From JALZBN01 sp035525375 (GTDB taxonomy: Bacteria > Actinomycetota > Acidimicrobiia > Acidimicrobiales > AC-14): a stretch of 49,554 bases of DNA. Positions 48,303-49,554 of the stretch are shown in pieces. The notes beneath the pieces are model-generated. The model was not told where the DNA came from and did no database searches. It worked only from the letters and a program-made list of their open reading frames with translations. Both the position numbers and the translations under genes were made by a program. The DNA lies in the NCBI GenBank assembly GCA_035525375.1, contig DATLEI010000068.1, positions 1 through 49,554 on the forward strand, given 5' to 3'. Every line of letters begins with the position of its first letter. Within the stretch, counting starts at the first letter, position 1.

Positions 48303-49554
48303 ATGAATCGAACCGCTAGCGAGGGCACCCGTTCACGTCGAGGGCTGGCCGGGGCCCTGGTGGCAGCCGTCGTGATGTTGTCCGCAGGTCTAAGCGCGAC
48401 GCCGGCGATCGCACTCCCTGACACTAGGGCCAACGTCATCCGGACCTGGAACGATCTCGCCCTTCAGACGGTGCGCACCAAGAATGCGAGTGATGCCCAA
48501 GCGGCGCGCCTGTTCGCAATGCTCAACGTCGCCATGTACGACGCCGTGAACGGTCTGCCCGGCCTCGGTGCACACCAGGTCCGGGAGGAGGCCCTCGTGC
48601 CGTCGCGGCGGGGTGCCTACGGCGATCAGGTCACGGCTGCTGCCGGCGCGGCCCATGACGTGCTTGTCGCCCTCTATCCCGACCAGGCCGCGGTGTACGA
48701 CGCCCGCCTGGCCACCGACCTGGGCTCGCCGTCGGCGCTACGGACCGCAGGCCGAAGCTGGGGGGGCGAGGTGGCGGACCAGGTGCTGGCGGCCAGGGCC
48801 AACGACGGATCGAGCCCCAATGAGACGCAGCCAGCGGGGTCCGGGCCGGGCGTCTTCCGCGCCAGCTGGTCCGGTGTCCAGTTCCGCAACCTGGCTCCCT
48901 TCGCCATCGCTGACCCTGAGGCCTACGTGAGTTCCGGCCCGCCGAGCCTCACCAGCGCGGCGTACGCAGCAGCCTTCAACGAGGTCAAGGTCGTCGGCGA
49001 CGCCGCAGTCCCCGATCCGGCGGGTCTGGCGACGTACCGGTACTGGAGCCTCGGAGGCGGATCGAGCCAGCCGCCCGGAGCGTGGGTCCAGGTGGCCCAG
49101 ACAGTCTCCGCGAGCCAGTCCCTGTCCCTCGACGATACGGCCCGGCTCTTCGCCTTGGAGACGATGGCCATGGCCGACACCGTGGCGCCCACCTACGAAA
49201 CGAAGTTCATCTACCGCTTCTGGCGGCCGACCACAGCGATCAGGGAAGCCGACACCGACGGCAACCCGGCGACGGTGCAGGACGCCACGTGGTCGGCTCG
49301 TGCCGGAACCGTCGGGTCGTCTCCGGAGCACTGGTCCGGCCACAGCTCATTCAGCGCGGCCGCCGCGAGGGTGCTGGCCGGCTTCTTCTGCCGGGACGCG
49401 GTGCCGTTCACTCTCAAGACCGACACCGCCCCCGGCGGGACGCCTCGGAGCTACCCGAGCTTCTCGGCGGCGGCGGCGGAGGCAGGGCGGTCCCGGGTCC
49501 TCGGGGGGATCCACTTCGAGTTCAGCAACCAGGGCGGTCTCTCCGCCGGCCGCT
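48303..49554 (+). CDS. vanadium-dependent haloperoxidase-like PAP2 protein (partial)
   Basis: Begins ATG 48303 and runs off the window after 417 codons. A signal peptide covers about residues 1-40 (RRGLAGALVAAVVMLSAG ... ATPAIA). The helical domain carries the acid-phosphatase/haloperoxidase site: K-x6-RP in YETKFIYRFWRPTTAI, S-G-H in EHWSGHSSFSAAAARV, and SR-x3-G-x-H in SRVLGGIHFEFSN. The Asp that often follows four residues after that last His reads Ser here. Such enzymes bind vanadate and oxidise halides, or hydrolyse phosphate. The C-terminus is not in the window. Confidence 0.85.
   Translation, partial: MNRTASEGTRSRRGLAGALVAAVVMLSAGLSATPAIALPDTRANVIRTWNDLALQTVRTKNASDAQAARLFAMLNVAMYDAVNGLPGLGAHQVREEALVPSRRGAYGDQVTAAAGAAHDVLVALYPDQAAVYDARLATDLGSPSALRTAGRSWGGEVADQVLAARANDGSSPNETQPAGSGPGVFRASWSGVQFRNLAPFAIADPEAYVSSGPPSLTSAAYAAAFNEVKVVGDAAVPDPAGLATYRYWSLGGGSSQPPGAWVQVAQTVSASQSLSLDDTARLFALETMAMADTVAPTYETKFIYRFWRPTTAIREADTDGNPATVQDATWSARAGTVGSSPEHWSGHSSFSAAAARVLAGFFCRDAVPFTLKTDTAPGGTPRSYPSFSAAAAEAGRSRVLGGIHFEFSNQGGLSAGR

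Noticed and set aside
36437..49554. Second copy of the tRNA-Ala 3' end as an att site
   Set aside because: I found no repeat of the final 15-20 bases downstream by reading; a computed search could still find a degenerate one.

Overview
The window is high-GC actinobacterial DNA, most likely from Acidimicrobiia or a neighbouring class of Actinomycetota. The evidence is a MarP-type CvpA/trypsin protease with its cysteine pair, a galU-moeA/glp-moaA-moaC-sepX/glpR block, split lycopene cyclases crtYc/crtYd, a LAXTG-type surface protein, frequent GTG starts, and Thr/Pro-rich linkers of the TTTTTV kind. The class-level assignment is inference.

Layout. 0-9.6 kb: an MMPL exporter, a LAXTG surface protein, small envelope proteins, an NAD-dependent epimerase, a membrane protein with a cytoplasmic C2H2 zinc finger, marP and an aldo/keto reductase. 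9.6-16 kb: a PGM1-like ATP-grasp ligase, an ECF sigma factor fused to a membrane anti-sigma module, two repeat-rich secreted proteins, a GH43-like glycosidase and an L,D-transpeptidase. 16-27.5 kb: an isoprenoid/carotenoid supercluster (lipoprotein, dxs, crtYc, crtYd, CDP-alcohol phosphotransferase, CrtQ-like glycosyltransferase, an exported protein, crtB, crtI, crtE) followed by PAP2 and flippase-like membrane proteins. dxs supplies IPP/DMAPP, CrtE makes GGPP, CrtB and CrtI make the lycopene-type chain, CrtYcd cyclises it and the GT2 may glycosylate it. 27.5-36.5 kb: uppP, a CpaB-like SAF protein, an MTA phosphorylase, an FmdB zinc ribbon, a GAF-GGDEF cyclase overlapping galU, molybdenum cofactor genes, a SepX/GlpR-like division membrane protein, a translin-family gene and tRNA-Ala(CGC).

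36.5-49.5 kb, downstream of the tRNA, looks accessory: a frameshifted beta-propeller remnant, an orphan XRE regulator with a palindromic operator, an MDR oxidoreductase, a TetR regulator with a 17-bp operator facing a compact operon (DUF4389 - DUF3703 - membrane protein - multicopper oxidase with an inserted heavy-metal-binding domain), a TrxB-like oxidoreductase preceded by a DUF4386 stub, a large SARP/NB-ARC regulator, YceI, and a vanadium haloperoxidase-like protein cut off by the window end.

Two window-wide signals stand out. The palindrome GGCGCGCC occurs 37 times by eye, 33 of them before the tRNA and only 4 after it. Several genes appear to begin with CTG (9567, 16845, 35777, possibly 32350), because the conserved N-terminus extends upstream of any ATG/GTG/TTG. 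No CRISPR array, rRNA, intact transposase or integrase was seen.
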